The notes under the pieces: model-generated
What the model was told of the DNA's origin: nothing
Database searches by the model: none
What the model saw: only the letters and a program-made list of their open reading frames with translations
From: Lachnospiraceae bacterium
GTDB taxonomy: Bacteria; Bacillota; Clostridia; Lachnospirales; Lachnospiraceae
Reading direction: 5' to 3'
Length of the DNA: 64,000 nt
Assembly: GCA_900199595.1 (NCBI GenBank)
Contig: FZRB01000004.1
Coordinates: 106,104 to 170,103, forward strand
Shown here: positions 63,807-64,000 of the stretch, one piece after another
How the letters are laid out: the number at the start of each line of letters is the position of its first letter
Position numbering within the stretch: position 1 is the first letter of the stretch
Made by a program: the position numbers and the translations under genes

Positions 63807-64000
63807 TTAGATACTTAAGTATCTCATTCCTTCATTACGTATATTTATAGCTGCATTTATGTCGCGGTCATGTTCATTATTGCACTTTGGACATATCCAT
63901 TTTCTTATTGACAGGTCTTTTGTGTCTTCGTTTTTATAGCCACAACAATGACATATCTGACTTGATGGATAGAATTTATCAATCTTCACAAAGTGTTTTC
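63807..64000 (-). CDS. tnpB: TnpB (IS605 OrfB) C-terminus, partial at right edge
   Basis: About 64 C-terminal residues are visible and the frame is open to the window edge. The zinc ribbon shows CHCCG and CPKC, with the approach KIDKFYPSSQIC typical of TnpB. The last RuvC catalytic motif HDRDINAAINIR is intact. TnpB is an RNA-guided nuclease related to Cas12 that helps IS605-type elements persist. A palindrome GATACTTAAGTATC sits at the stop codon. Confidence 0.92.
   Translation of the reverse strand, partial: KHFVKIDKFYPSSQICHCCGYKNEDTKDLSIRKWICPKCNNEHDRDINAAINIRNEGMRYLSI

Larger units (their letters stand above)
63690..64000 (-). mobile_element. IS200/IS605-family element, right part only
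   Basis: The 3' part of tnpB and the structured right end are in the window; the rest lies beyond the right edge. Whether a tnpA transposase is present cannot be seen. Confidence 0.75.

Overview
The window looks like chromosome from a low-GC Firmicute of the Lachnospiraceae type (gut or rumen Clostridia). The grounds are an AT-rich composition, strong AGGAGG-type ribosome binding sites, a secG-rnr-smpB-tmRNA block whose tag peptide resembles clostridial tags, a gap-pgk-tpi glycolytic block, and many secreted proteins with FN3-like or Ig-like repeats and plant-glycan enzymes (GH5, GH43). The family assignment is inference from gene content. Nearly every gene is on the minus strand; only a PHP phosphatase and a CPBP protease (27.1-29.0 kb) are on plus.

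Layout. 0-4.5 kb: housekeeping genes (U32 peptidase, zapA, ruvB, ruvA, a DivIVA-like protein, a YprB-type exonuclease). 4.5-12 kb: a five-gene cassette of ABC ATPase, large FtsX-type permease, secreted beta-lactamase-fold serine hydrolase, response regulator and histidine kinase. 12-15.8 kb: an AraC regulator, a glycosyltransferase and a LytTR/DUF3021 membrane group. 15.9-20.4 kb: tmRNA, an acidic membrane protein, smpB, rnr, secG and mscL. 20.4-27 kb: a secreted M15-like peptidase, tpiA, pgk, gap and a secreted NlpC/P60 protein. 27-31 kb: the plus-strand pair and a HerA-like ATPase. 31-39.6 kb: a membrane-anchored GH5 cellulase and a second cassette with the same order as the first (ATPase, permease, secreted hydrolase, regulator, kinase), except that the hydrolase is an Ntn-fold C45-type lipoprotein. 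39.6-53 kb: secreted proteins, among them a transglutaminase-like protein with a very long Pro/Thr repeat linker, candidate cysteine and HExxH peptidases and a CAP-domain protein, plus a MATE exporter and a PHP protein. 53-63 kb: a diguanylate cyclase, GH43, acetyltransferases, an aldo/keto reductase, a hipBA toxin-antitoxin module, an AlkP-superfamily phosphatase and a Nudix-HAD fusion. 63.1-64 kb: eight hairpin-forming repeats of about 73 bp beside the right end of an IS200/IS605-type element whose tnpB runs off the window.

How the genes work together. The two parallel cassettes look like sense-and-respond envelope modules. In each, a kinase senses an outside signal, a regulator probably acts on TAAGA-type direct repeats upstream of the ABC genes, and a transporter and an outward-facing hydrolase are made together. 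SmpB, RNase R and tmRNA form the trans-translation rescue system. Gap, Pgk and Tpi are adjacent glycolytic enzymes. HipB probably represses hipBA through three evenly spaced palindromes, one lying between the -35 and -10 boxes.

No tRNA, rRNA, CRISPR array or replication origin was seen. Apart from the tmRNA, the only gene-free stretch over 300 bases is about 63,103-63,806, which holds the repeat array and the transposon end.
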